In this document: positions 6,761 to 14,496 of the stretch, piece after piece
How positions within the stretch are numbered: the first letter of the stretch is position 1
Layout of the letters: each line of letters opens with the position of its first letter
Assembly (NCBI GenBank): GCA_934660965.1
Contig: CAKUIM010000033.1
Coordinates: 1-20,473, forward strand
Reading direction: 5' to 3'
Length of the DNA: 20,473 bases
Source of the DNA: an uncultured Oscillospiraceae bacterium
GTDB lineage: Bacteria > Bacillota > Clostridia > Oscillospirales > Oscillospiraceae
The notes under the pieces: generated by a model
What the model saw: the letters and a program-made list of their open reading frames with translations, nothing else
The model's database searches: none
Told to the model about the DNA's origin: nothing
Position numbers and translations under genes: made by a program

Positions 6761-9700
6761 TGCTGGAGATGCTGTTGACATCCTCCGCCCTGATTGCGGT
6801 CATACTGCTGGTGCGGCGGCTGTTCCGCAGCCGGCTGAGCCTGCGGCTGCGCTACGCCCTGTGGCTGCTCGCCGCGGTGCGTCTGCTGGTGCCGGGCAGC
6901 CTCTTTACCGCCCCGGTGAGCATTGCAGGCTCTGCCGCCCCGGTGGCGGAGCGTCTGGAGGAGTACCGCTATGAGCCGCAGCGCAGCACAGTCTATGTCA
7001 GCGTCAGCGCCGGCGAGGCCCGGGCGGCTGCCGAGGGCACCCTCTCCCGGGAGGACCTTACCGACCTGGCCGGCGGACGGGGTTTGGTGGTCGCCGCCGC
7101 CCCCGCCACCGCCCGGGAGGCCGGCGGCGAGGAGGGGCAGGCCTATGTCCGCCTGGAGGTGGAGACCCCCCGGGACCATTTCGCCTGGCTGCGCCTTGCC
7201 TGGCTTGCCGGGATGGCGGTGATGGCGGCGTGGTTTTTCATCACCAACCTGCGCTTCTGCCTGAAGCTGCGGCGGTGCGCCCTGCCGGTGGAGGGGGCGC
7301 AGGGGCGGCTGCCCCTCTATGTGATGCCCGGCCTGCCCTCCCCGTGCCTGTGCGGCCTTGTGCGCCCGGCGGTGTACGTCACCCCGGACTGCCTGGGGGA
7401 CCGAGATAAGCTGCGCCACATCACGGCCCACGAGTACGCCCACTACCGCCAGGGCGACCAGCTGTGGGCGGTGGTGCGTTGCGTGTGCCTGGCGGTGTGG
7501 TGGTTCAACCCCCTGGTGTGGCTGGCGGCGGTGCTCTCCCGGCGGGACTGCGAGCTTGCCTGCGACGAGGCGGCCATCCGGGCCCTGGGGGAGGAGGAGC
7601 GCATGGCCTACGGCCGCACCCTCATCGGTGTGGTGGCGACGGCGGGCTCCCCGGCGGCGCTGATGCAGACGGCCACCACCATGACCGGCGGCAAAAGGAG
7701 CATCCGGGAGCGGATCACCCTCATTGCCAAAAAGCCGCGGATGACTGCCGCCACCCTTGCCTGCGCCCTGCTCATCGCCGCGCTGGCGGTGGGCTGCTCC
7801 TTCAGCGGCAGGGCGGCCAAGGCGCTGCCCGAGACGTGGTACGGCGACTATCTGGCCGCCGGCGAGGTCTACTGCACGCCGGTGCTCTCCTACGCCCCCA
7901 CCCGGAAGAGCCTGGGCACCCTCACCATCGCCGCCGGGCGCATGTCCAGCAGCCGGGAGGACGGAGACTTCGGCGCTGCCGCCGAAAATCCGGGCTACGC
8001 CGCGGTACAGTTCGACCGGGCGGCCTACGGCTCGGACGGCTGGATGGACGCCCTCTTCGACCGGTATGAGACCATTTCCGCCTACGCGGTGGCGGGGGCG
8101 GCGCGCCCCACCCACCTGCTGGTGATGGACGATGAGCTGTGGCTGGCCCTGGGCGCGGGGGAGCCGGTGTGCTATGTGCTGCGCCTGATGCCGGCGGCGG
8201 ACCTGGAGCGGTATGACAGCGCCAGTGTGACGGAGCTGATTGCCATGGCGGTGTCCGGCGGCGACAGAGAGGCGCTCTGTACCCTGGTCGACCGGGCGCA
8301 GAGCGACCCCGGGGACTATGCAGACGGCGTCTATGGCATGGACGACGACAGCCGCGCCGGCTTTTTGAAGGGAGCCGCCGCCCTGCTGGCGGAAAAGAGG
8401 TGGAGCCACTACCTCTACGCCCTGATGGCCCCCCTGCCGGAGTATGACATCCGCACCATGGCCCGGGCCTACTCCGACGCGGTGCCCGAGCTGCGCGCCC
8501 TGACCGAGTGGCTCATGACCCCGGGTATCAACGGCTTTGCCGCCTCCCTCTACGAAAATCCGGAGGACGCCGACCTCTTTGAGGCCTTCTATGAGGGCCA
8601 CGGCGAGATCAACGATGACTCTTCCCTTGACGTGCCGGAATACCGCATGACCGCCGACGAGATCAACGCCGTGCTGGAGCAGCGCCTGGGCTTCACCCGG
8701 GACAAGCAGTGGCTCATTGAAAATTTCCCCTGGGTGTACGACGGGGAGACGGACGCCTTCTATTTCGCCCACGGGGACACCAATTTCCTCTCCATCGTGT
8801 GCTATGAGATCGACGAGACCAGCGGCGGCTGCATCTACGCCCAGTGCTATACGGAGTGCCTGGGCTTCACCAAACTGCTGCTGGAGCCGCTGTCTGACGG
8901 CAGCTACCGCTTCCTTGCCAACACCCGGCGGCAGGCGGCGGGGGCGGGGGCCGATGTGCCCGCGCTCTACCAGAGCCTGACGGGCAGCCTTGACTTCTGC
9001 CTCTCGGTGGACGGCCTGGGCGAGCCGGTGCGGATCTGGGCGGGGGGCGGCCGGGTGCTGAATATCCCGTTTCTGGACGACATACACTTTTCGGAATATT
9101 TCTCCGCCGGTACGCCGGAGGGGGCGAGCCTGACCATCGAGTCGGCGGACGGGGATACCTACCTGCGCTTTTGGGCGGGCAGCAGCCTGGTGCTGGCCCA
9201 CCAGGAGGGGGCGGACGTCTATCTGGCGGCGGATGCGGCCCCGGGCGTGCTCTATCAGCGGCTGATGAACATGGCGGACGAGGCGCTGCGCAGCGCGGCC
9301 TTTGACACCACCGTGCCCGAGAGCGAGGTGGGCCTCTCCGGCGGCGCCACGGCGGAGGAGGGCGTGCTGGCGTGGTACGCGGCCAAGGTGGCGGAGAACA
9401 TCCGCACCGCCCCCGACTGGGTGAGCTGGAAGCCCCTGGACATCCAGCCGGGTGAGGTGAGCGTCACCCAGAGCTACTTCGGCAGCCAGCCCAACTTCTG
9501 CGGCACCATCTCCCTCTATCTGCGCTTTGACAGCCCCGATCTCATCAGCGGCAGCGCCCTGATGTGGCAGGCGGGGGCGGGCCTGGAGGAGATCACCGAG
9601 GGGGAGTATGCCGGCTATGCCCGCTGGGGCACGGGCATCCACTTCTCCTTTGACTGGGGCAGCAGGGAATATGTGTCCACCGGGATGTATACCGGCGGCG

Positions 9701-10026
9701 AGGCCCTCATCCTGCCCACCCCCATGGAGGACGCCCCCCTCTCAGAGCTTCTGGAGGATATCCTGTTCACCTCGGCAGGGCAGTGCCACGACTATCAGCT
9801 GCCCTATACCATCCTGCGCCGGTTTACTCCGGAGGAGATCAACGCCGCCCTTCTCGCCCTCTATGACGAGCGGGGCGACTGGCAGGCCCGGCAGGTGGCG
9901 GAATGCCTGGGCCGCTTCCTGGCGGAATACGGGGACTATGACGACGTGCCCGGGCGGGACGCGGTATACAACGCCCTGGACAGGAAGCTCCGGGCGAGCT
10001 TTGCCAAGGGCGAGGGGGAGGCCTGA
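6760..10026 (+). CDS. BlaR1-type M56 metalloprotease with large novel sensor domain
   Basis: The 1088-residue product has the membrane protease part first: spans near 4-20, 31-57 and 141-163, zinc motif HEYAH (224-228), the WWFNPLVWLAA span, and the third-ligand region CELACDEAAI (264-273, Glu265). A fourth span (~328-345) ends in a lipobox-like AVGCSFSG. About 740 residues follow that should be extracytoplasmic; BlaR1 proper has only ~250 here, a penicillin-binding domain. I see no SxxK/SxN/KTG set in this region, so the ligand is probably not a beta-lactam. It holds WYGDYLAAGEVY, Ser/Asp/Tyr-rich beta-type stretches and two related segments, MTADEINAVLEQRLG and FTPEEINAALLALYD. It overlaps blaI by one base and presumably cleaves or inactivates it. 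Confidence 0.9.
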   Translation: MLEMLLTSSALIAVILLVRRLFRSRLSLRLRYALWLLAAVRLLVPGSLFTAPVSIAGSAAPVAERLEEYRYEPQRSTVYVSVSAGEARAAAEGTLSREDLTDLAGGRGLVVAAAPATAREAGGEEGQAYVRLEVETPRDHFAWLRLAWLAGMAVMAAWFFITNLRFCLKLRRCALPVEGAQGRLPLYVMPGLPSPCLCGLVRPAVYVTPDCLGDRDKLRHITAHEYAHYRQGDQLWAVVRCVCLAVWWFNPLVWLAAVLSRRDCELACDEAAIRALGEEERMAYGRTLIGVVATAGSPAALMQTATTMTGGKRSIRERITLIAKKPRMTAATLACALLIAALAVGCSFSGRAAKALPETWYGDYLAAGEVYCTPVLSYAPTRKSLGTLTIAAGRMSSSREDGDFGAAAENPGYAAVQFDRAAYGSDGWMDALFDRYETISAYAVAGAARPTHLLVMDDELWLALGAGEPVCYVLRLMPAADLERYDSASVTELIAMAVSGGDREALCTLVDRAQSDPGDYADGVYGMDDDSRAGFLKGAAALLAEKRWSHYLYALMAPLPEYDIRTMARAYSDAVPELRALTEWLMTPGINGFAASLYENPEDADLFEAFYEGHGEINDDSSLDVPEYRMTADEINAVLEQRLGFTRDKQWLIENFPWVYDGETDAFYFAHGDTNFLSIVCYEIDETSGGCIYAQCYTECLGFTKLLLEPLSDGSYRFLANTRRQAAGAGADVPALYQSLTGSLDFCLSVDGLGEPVRIWAGGGRVLNIPFLDDIHFSEYFSAGTPEGASLTIESADGDTYLRFWAGSSLVLAHQEGADVYLAADAAPGVLYQRLMNMADEALRSAAFDTTVPESEVGLSGGATAEEGVLAWYAAKVAENIRTAPDWVSWKPLDIQPGEVSVTQSYFGSQPNFCGTISLYLRFDSPDLISGSALMWQAGAGLEEITEGEYAGYARWGTGIHFSFDWGSREYVSTGMYTGGEALILPTPMEDAPLSELLEDILFTSAGQCHDYQLPYTILRRFTPEEINAALLALYDERGDWQARQVAECLGRFLAEYGDYDDVPGRDAVYNALDRKLRASFAKGEGEA

Positions 10027-10060
10027 GGCGCCCTCGCATCCAGCCCCAATCTATTCCGGA

Positions 10061-10093
10061 CGCCCCGGCGCTGCTTGCGCCGGGGCGCCTTTT
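10061..10093 (+). terminator. Terminator after BlaR1-like gene
   Basis: A 10-bp stem (10061-10070 with 10078-10087), a 7-nt loop and four T (10090-10093) form an intrinsic terminator. It overlaps the -35 region of the next gene. Confidence 0.8.
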
Positions 10094-10103
10094 ATGGTAG
10101 AAT
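10075..10103 (+). promoter_or_regulatory. Candidate promoter of M42 peptidase
   Basis: TTGCGC (10075-10080), a 17-bp spacer and TAGAAT (10098-10103) precede the ATG by 28 nt. The -35 box sits within the preceding terminator hairpin. Confidence 0.5.
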
Positions 10104-10131
10104 GGCGGCAACGAAACTGGGAGGGATTTTC

Positions 10132-11169
10132 ATGGCCGACACTGTGGATTTCATCATGGAACAGGCAAGGCAGCTTCTTGCCATTGACAGCCCCACGGGC
10201 TACACCGCCCGGGCGGCGGCCTGGGTGGAGGAGCGCTACCGCGCCCTGGGCTTTTCGCCGGTGCGCACCGGCAAGGGGGGCGTGCTGGTGTGCCTGAACC
10301 CGGAGGCGCCGGAGGAGGGCGGCCTTTTGCTGGAGGCCCACACCGACACCCTGGGCGGCATGGTGGCGGAGATCACCGAGGGGGGCCGCCTGCGCCTGAC
10401 CGCCCTGGGGGGCATGCAGCCCAACAACGCCGAGGCGGAGAACGTGCGCGTCTATACCCGGGAGGGCAAGGGATACACCGGGTCGTTCCAGCTCAAGAAC
10501 GCCTCCGTCCACGTCAACGGCAGCTATGCCGACACCAAGCGCAGCTGGGATGAGATGGAGGTAGTGCTGGACGAGGAGGTGTCCTCCCCGGAGGACGCCC
10601 GGGCCCTGGGCATCCTCCCCGGGGACATCGTGTGCTTTGACCCCCGCACGGTCGTCACCCCATCGGGCTATATCAAGAGCCGCTTTCTGGACGATAAGTT
10701 CTCTGTGGCCATCCTGCTGGGGCTGGCCCGGCGGGTGGCCGAGGGGGCGGTGCGCCCGGCGCGGCGGGTATGGCACCATATCACCGTGTTTGAAGAGGTG
10801 GGCCACGGCGGGGCGGGCAGCGTCCCGGCGGGGGTGAGCGAGGCCGTCAGCGTGGACATGGGCTGCGTGGGCGACGGCCTTGGCTGCACGGAGACCCAGG
10901 TGTCCATCTGCGCCAAGGACTCCGGCGGGCCGTACCACTACGACGTGGTGTCCGCCCTCATCGCCGCGGCCCGGCGGGCCGGGGCGGACTTTGCGGTGGA
11001 CGTGTACCCCCACTACGGCTCCGACGTGGAGGCCACCCTGGGGGCCGGGCACGACCTGCGCCACGGCCTCATCGGCCCGGGGGTGTACGCCTCCCACGGG
11101 TATGAGCGCAGCCACCGCAGGGGCGCGGAGAACACCCTCAGGCTGCTGGAGGAGTATATCCGGGCGTGA
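10132..11169 (+). CDS. M42-family aminopeptidase (glutamyl aminopeptidase / FrvX-like)
   Basis: The 345-residue cytoplasmic dinuclear metallopeptidase shows the family's ordered ligands: AHTD (His70, Asp72), FLDDKF (Asp187/188), catalytic VFEEVGHGG (Glu221/222), VDMGC (Asp242) and a C-terminal SHGYERSH (His322/His328). The length is normal for M42. ATG 10132 follows GGGAGGG at ~5-6 nt. M42 enzymes form large tetrahedral oligomers and trim N-terminal residues from short peptides, finishing cytosolic peptide breakdown. It stands as a single gene with its own promoter between the BlaR1-like and VanW genes; functional linkage to either is not evident. Confidence 0.92.
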   Translation: MADTVDFIMEQARQLLAIDSPTGYTARAAAWVEERYRALGFSPVRTGKGGVLVCLNPEAPEEGGLLLEAHTDTLGGMVAEITEGGRLRLTALGGMQPNNAEAENVRVYTREGKGYTGSFQLKNASVHVNGSYADTKRSWDEMEVVLDEEVSSPEDARALGILPGDIVCFDPRTVVTPSGYIKSRFLDDKFSVAILLGLARRVAEGAVRPARRVWHHITVFEEVGHGGAGSVPAGVSEAVSVDMGCVGDGLGCTETQVSICAKDSGGPYHYDVVSALIAAARRAGADFAVDVYPHYGSDVEATLGAGHDLRHGLIGPGVYASHGYERSHRRGAENTLRLLEEYIRA

Positions 11170-11260
11170 CGGTCCCGGAGGACACTCCCGGGGCTCCTGG
11201 CCGGGGAGAACGCTCCGGAACTTTGTTTCCCCTTTGCCATTTTTTGTAACCGGTTTGTGG

Positions 11261-11289
11261 TTGCCATGGGGGGCATTCCCGGTTAAAAT
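11261..11289 (+). promoter_or_regulatory. Promoter of vanW-like gene
   Basis: TTGCCA (11261-11266), a 17-bp spacer and TAAAAT (11284-11289) lie about 30 nt before the GTG start. Bases 11243-11266, including the -35 box, match the blaI promoter upstream region (6284-6307) at 21 of 24 positions. Confidence 0.7.
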
Positions 11290-11319
11290 GGCGGAAACTA
11301 TAAAAGGAGGGCGCTTGCT

Positions 11320-12162
11320 GTGGGCAGAAAGCTTTTCTGCGAGATCTCGCCGCTGACCTACCGCATTTCCGTTGTCAAGGGCCGGGCGGTGCGGCGGCTG
11401 TCCGACGCCTGTTCCGGGGCGCGCTTTGCCCGGCGCAGGCAGGAGGAGCCGCTGAGCGTGTCCGTCATCCGGCACAGCTCCCTCATCCGCCGGCGGCTTG
11501 GAAATGTGGATATGACCCTGCAGGAGAACAAGGCGGTGAACCTGGCCCTGGCCGCGCCGTGCGTGGACGGGGTGCTCATCCGGCCGGGGGAGACCTTCTC
11601 CTTCTGGCGCCTGGTGGGCAACGCCACCGCCCGCCGGGGGTTCCGGGAGGGGCTGACCATCTCGGGCGGCGCGGCCAGAAGCGGCGTGGGGGGCGGCATG
11701 TGCCAGATGACCAATCTCATCCACTGGATGGTGCTGCACACCCCCCTGGAGATCGTGGAGCACCATCACCACGACGGGCTGGACCTCTTCCCCGACTACA
11801 ACCGGCAGATCCCCTTTGGGACCGGCACCTCCATCTGCTACAACTATCTCGACTACCGCTTCCGCAACAATACCGAGGCTATCTATCAGCTGCGGGTGCG
11901 GGTGGACGGGGAGTACCTGCGGGGGGAGCTGCGCGCCGACCGACCCCAGGCCCTGCGCTACCACATCCGCACCCGGGGCGAGGGCTTTGTCCGGGAGGGG
12001 GGCATTGTGTACCGGGTGGGCCAGGTGTGGCGGGAGAGCATCGACCCGCGCACGGGCAACTGCGTGGCGCGCACCCTCATCCGGGAAAACCACGCCCGGG
12101 TGATGTACGACACCGCCGGCCTTGCCATCGAGGACCGGGACGGGACGCGGCAGGGCGGATAA
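11320..12162 (+). CDS. VanW-family protein
   Basis: The 280-residue protein carries the VanW core: FSFWRLVGNATARRGFREG, then SGVGGGMCQMTNLIHW (121-136), then HHHHDGLDLFPDYNRQIPFGTGTS, the signature block of this family. GTG at 11320 has AAAGGAGGG at ~8-nt spacing. VanW occurs in some vanB-type glycopeptide-resistance clusters but is widespread without them; its biochemical role is unknown, with a cell-envelope link assumed. No vanHAX genes are here, so no resistance is implied. No signal peptide is visible. It is monocistronic, and its promoter shares an upstream element with blaI. Confidence 0.93.
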   Translation: MGRKLFCEISPLTYRISVVKGRAVRRLSDACSGARFARRRQEEPLSVSVIRHSSLIRRRLGNVDMTLQENKAVNLALAAPCVDGVLIRPGETFSFWRLVGNATARRGFREGLTISGGAARSGVGGGMCQMTNLIHWMVLHTPLEIVEHHHHDGLDLFPDYNRQIPFGTGTSICYNYLDYRFRNNTEAIYQLRVRVDGEYLRGELRADRPQALRYHIRTRGEGFVREGGIVYRVGQVWRESIDPRTGNCVARTLIRENHARVMYDTAGLAIEDRDGTRQGG

Positions 12163-12189
12163 GCGCCGGGAGAAGGGCGGCCCCGGGCC

Positions 12190-12218
12190 TTGACAGGGGC
12201 GCGAGGGCGTGCTATAAT
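12190..12218 (+). promoter_or_regulatory. Consensus promoter of cold-shock gene
   Basis: Perfect TTGACA (12190-12195), a 17-bp spacer and perfect TATAAT (12213-12218). It predicts a start near 12225 and a leader of about 105 nt before the coding region. Confidence 0.92.
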
Positions 12219-12255
12219 CACGGTTGTTGTTTTGATGTATGAATTGTTCAGGCGC

Positions 12256-12293
12256 GGCCCTTTCGTACACGAAAGGGCCGGGCTTTTGCTTTT
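12256..12293 (+). terminator. Terminator-like hairpin inside the cold-shock leader
   Basis: A perfect 10-bp stem (12256-12265 with 12270-12279) with a TACA loop is followed by GGGC and interrupted T-runs (12284-12287, 12290-12293). It lies downstream of the strong promoter and upstream of the csp start, so it may attenuate, act as a thermo-responsive leader, or end a ~65-nt RNA. Confidence 0.55.
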
Positions 12294-12329
12294 GACTCAA
12301 AACCTCAAAATCTATTTATGGAAGGAACT

Positions 12330-12548
12330 ATGAAAATGACTGGTATCGTAAAATGGTTCAACGCTGAAAAGGGCTACGGCTTCATCACCCCCGACGACGG
12401 CAGCGAGGACGTGTTCGTCCACTTCTCCGCCATCGTGGCCGACGGCTACAAGAAGCTCATCGAGGGCCAGAAGGTCTCCTTCGAGACCGAGCCCGATCCC
12501 CGCGGCGCCAAGGGCGTGCGTGCCACCAACGTGGTCGCCGAGGCGTAA
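12330..12548 (+). CDS. Cold-shock-domain protein
   Basis: The 72-residue protein is a complete single cold-shock domain: TGIVKWFNAEKGYGFIT (RNP1 KGYGFI), DVFVHFSAI (RNP2), and a C-terminal VSFETEPDPRGAKGVRATNV. CspA-family proteins bind single-stranded RNA and DNA and melt secondary structure. ATG 12330 has GGAAGG at ~4 nt; ATG 12318 overlaps that site and is unlikely, and ATG 12336 is a possible alternative. The gene is monocistronic, with a consensus promoter, a long structured leader and a strong terminator, fitting high, post-transcriptionally tuned expression. Confidence 0.95.
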   Translation: MKMTGIVKWFNAEKGYGFITPDDGSEDVFVHFSAIVADGYKKLIEGQKVSFETEPDPRGAKGVRATNVVAEA

Positions 12549-12560
12549 CAGGTTCATTGA

Positions 12561-12594
12561 AAAGGGCCGCCGGCTGATGCCGGCGGCCCTTTTT
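12561..12594 (+). terminator. Terminator after cold-shock gene
   Basis: An 11-bp GC stem (12564-12574 with 12579-12589) with a TGAT loop, flanked by AAA and TTTTT (12590-12594). The A-tract also lets it work bidirectionally. Confidence 0.95.
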
Positions 12595-12614
12595 GCATGT
12601 TCGGTTTTGTATCT

Positions 12615-12711
12615 CTCGCTCCGTCAAGCCCTGCGGGCTTGCCACGTCTCGCTGCGGCTCGGTCACGGCGCGGCTCTGACATGCCACCGGCATGTCATTC
12701 ACTCCCGCGCC
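12615..12711. repeat. Intergenic region with stacked small hairpins
   Basis: No gene is seen here. There is a 7-bp stem at 12625-12641 (CAAGCCC/GGGCTTG) and a 9-bp stem at 12677-12697 (TGACATGCC/GGCATGTCA). This looks like one end of a REP/MITE-like non-coding element that runs into the direct repeat at 12707. Confidence 0.5.
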
Positions 12712-12744
12712 GGCCGCTTCGCTACCCTCGTCAGAGGGAGGCTT
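12707..12744 (+). repeat. Copy 1 of a 38-bp intergenic repeat
   Basis: Matches 15590-15627 with one mismatch, and 12712-12744 is identical to 15595-15627 over 33 bp in the same orientation. It contains a CCCTC-GTCA-GAGGG stem-loop core. Confidence 0.85.
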
Positions 12745-12775
12745 TTTGAGGGAGGCTTTTTGGGGGAGGCTTTAC
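12734..12775 (+). repeat. Three tandem 14-bp units abutting the activator stop
   Basis: GAGGGAGGCTTTTT occurs at 12734-12747 and 12748-12761; a diverged third unit (12762-12775, GGGGGAGGCTTTAC) supplies the TAA stop of the minus-strand activator gene at 12774-12772. Confidence 0.8.
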
Positions 12776-14187
12776 TGGGCATCCTGGTCCTCTTTGAATT
12801 TCTTGAGCTTTTTGTAGACCATGCTCTTGTGGACGCCCATCTGCTCGGCGGCCTTGGCGATGTCGCCGCCGCAGCGCAGGATGGCGCGCTCGATGAAGGC
12901 CTTTTCAAACTGGGAGACGGCGTCGTAATAGCTCTGGACGTCGTCCGGCAGGCGGAGGGCGGGCTGGGAGGGGGTGCTTTGCAGGTCCGCCTTGTGGGCC
13001 AGCAGCTGCATCTGCAAAATGGCGTCGGTGTCCGAGATGATGACCAGGCGCTCGATGAGGTTGCGCAGCTCCCGGATGTTGCCCGGCCAGGCGTAGTGGG
13101 AGAGCTCCTCCCGGGCGCCGTCGGTAAGGTAGCAGCAGCGGCGGTGCTTTTTGTTGTAGATGCGCAGGTAGTGCTCCGCCATGGGCAGGATGTCCTCCGG
13201 CCGCTCCCGCAGGGGCGGGAGCTTGATGGGAATGATCTGGAGGCGGTAATAGAGGTCCTCCCGGAACTCCTTGGCGCGCACCATTTCCTCCAGATTGCGG
13301 TTGGTGGCGGCGATGACGCGCACGTCCACCTTTTTGGGCTTGCCGGCGCCAACCGGGCGGATCTCCCCGCTCTCCAGCACTCGCAGGAGCTTGGGCTGAA
13401 GGGCAAGGGGCAGCTCGCCGATCTCGTCGAGGAAGAGGGTGCCGTGGTCGGCAAGCTCAAAAAGACCCACACTGCCGCCGGACTTGGCCCCGGTGAAGGC
13501 GCCGGCGGCGTAGCCGAAGAATTCGGACTCCATCAGCTCCGGCGGGATGGCCGAGCAGTTGACAGGGATGAAGAGATTGTCCTTCCGGGGGCTGTTCTGG
13601 TGGATGATGTTGGCGATGATCTCCTTGCCGGTGCCGCTCTCGCCCGCGATGGTGACGGTGCTGTCCGTCTGGGCGATGCGGTAGACGTCCTTGAGGACCT
13701 TTTTCATGGCGGGGCTCTCCGCCACGATGTCGGTGGCCCGCAGGTGGAGCTGGCTTAGGAGCTTTACAGACTCCTGGCTTGCCTCCAGGCGCTGCTCCAT
13801 CTTGATGTACTCCTGGCTGAATTTGTTCACCACCGCCTGGGAGCGGCCGTTGGAGACGGCAAAGCGCACCCGGCCGTCCGGGCCGAACACCGGGCGGACG
13901 GTGAAGAGGGTGGGGTACTCGTAGTGGGGAGACATGTGGATGAAGGTCATGGGCTTGCCGGTGGCCAGCACATTTTTCAGGGCATAGGTGATCTCGCGCT
14001 CGCTCTGCTCGATCTGAGCCCGAAGGGCACCGGTGGCGGCGTCCCGCTTTTTCCGGTTCTCGGTGACGATGTCGCTGTGGATGAGGTCGTGGCCCTCCCG
14101 GTCGTAGACGATGATGGTGTCCGGGATGCTGTGGATGATCTCCTCCAGGTCCTCCCGTGTGAGGGCGCAGGGTGTGGTCTGCTCCAA
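12772..14187 (-). CDS. PAS-AAA+-Fis sigma-54-dependent activator
   Basis: The 471-residue enhancer-binding protein starts with a PAS-like sensor (about 10-120; IPDTIIVYDREGHDLI). The AAA+ domain follows, with Walker A GESGTGKE (182-189), the sigma-54 contact loop GAFTGA (229-234), Walker B GTLFLDE (249-255) and arginines in FREDLYYRL. It ends in a Fis-type helix-turn-helix (GGDIAKAAEQMGVHKSMVYKKLKKF, about 440-464). The start is TTG 14187 with AAGGAGGGG upstream. There is no receiver domain, so it senses a ligand directly through PAS rather than by phosphorylation. It lies divergent to the phosphotriesterase-like gene and near two sigma-54 promoters, its likely targets. Its own promoter carries the shared palindrome, suggesting autoregulation. 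Confidence 0.95.
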   Translation of the reverse strand: MEQTTPCALTREDLEEIIHSIPDTIIVYDREGHDLIHSDIVTENRKKRDAATGALRAQIEQSEREITYALKNVLATGKPMTFIHMSPHYEYPTLFTVRPVFGPDGRVRFAVSNGRSQAVVNKFSQEYIKMEQRLEASQESVKLLSQLHLRATDIVAESPAMKKVLKDVYRIAQTDSTVTIAGESGTGKEIIANIIHQNSPRKDNLFIPVNCSAIPPELMESEFFGYAAGAFTGAKSGGSVGLFELADHGTLFLDEIGELPLALQPKLLRVLESGEIRPVGAGKPKKVDVRVIAATNRNLEEMVRAKEFREDLYYRLQIIPIKLPPLRERPEDILPMAEHYLRIYNKKHRRCCYLTDGAREELSHYAWPGNIRELRNLIERLVIISDTDAILQMQLLAHKADLQSTPSQPALRLPDDVQSYYDAVSQFEKAFIERAILRCGGDIAKAAEQMGVHKSMVYKKLKKFKEDQDAQ

Positions 14188-14220
14188 AAAGGCCCCTCCT
14201 TCCCGAGGTACAGGATAAAG

Positions 14221-14234
14221 TCTCTGCTTGGAGA
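14221..14234. promoter_or_regulatory. Palindrome copy 1, over the activator gene's start of transcription
   Basis: TCTCTGCTTGGAGA, embedded in AGTCTC-N4-TGGAGAA, matches the two other copies at 18382 and 19630. It lies directly downstream of the activator's predicted -10 box, where bound protein would block initiation. Confidence 0.6.
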
Positions 14235-14236
14235 AT

Positions 14237-14265
14237 AGTATACGCCCGGCCGGGGCATTTGTACA
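14237..14265 (-). promoter_or_regulatory. Promoter of the sigma-54 activator gene
   Basis: On the minus strand TGTACA (14265-14260), a 17-bp spacer and TATACT (14242-14237) give a start near 14230, inside palindrome copy 1. Confidence 0.65.
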
Positions 14266-14496
14266 GACTTAACTTATGCCAAATGGAAAAGGAGCGGCGA
14301 GAAAGGGGAAAAATGCGGGCGGTTTCCCGTTGGCGAAGGGGAAAACCGGCGGCAGAAAGGAAAATCAGCGAAAAGGGGGATATCCAAGGGCCGCCGGATG
14401 CGGTATAATAAATAATAACGACAAAACGGCGGCGGCAGTCGCCGGACGGGTAATTCCCCATATTCTGAATTTGAATGCGTTAAGGAGGGACAGCGT

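Larger units (their letters stand above)
14188..14496. other. Divergent regulatory region, no gene
   Basis: This 309-nt gap holds the activator promoter and palindrome on one side. On the other are a TATAAT at 14404-14409 (no good -35 box) and the ribosome site AAGGAGGG before the phosphotriesterase-like ATG. The middle is A/G-rich, with no coding frame I would accept and no convincing -24/-12 promoter. Confidence 0.6.

Noticed and set aside
6718..9642. 974-codon open frame on the minus strand
   Set aside because: It is antisense to the BlaR1-like gene, has a low-complexity Arg/Gly/His/Ala-rich product and no ribosome site; it follows from high GC at third codon positions of the real gene.
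11320..12162. Glycopeptide-resistance cluster because of VanW
   Set aside because: No vanH, ligase, vanX or VanRS-type genes are present; VanW-family proteins are common without resistance.
10051..12300. 749-codon open frame on the minus strand
   Set aside because: It is antisense to the M42 peptidase and VanW genes and crosses their promoters; the product is compositionally biased with no family motif.
14276..14300. Sigma-54 promoter for the phosphotriesterase-like gene
   Set aside because: A GG-N10-GC spacing occurs in TGGAAAAGGAGCGGC, but the conserved CAC and TT are missing; the nearby TATAAT at 14404 is as likely.
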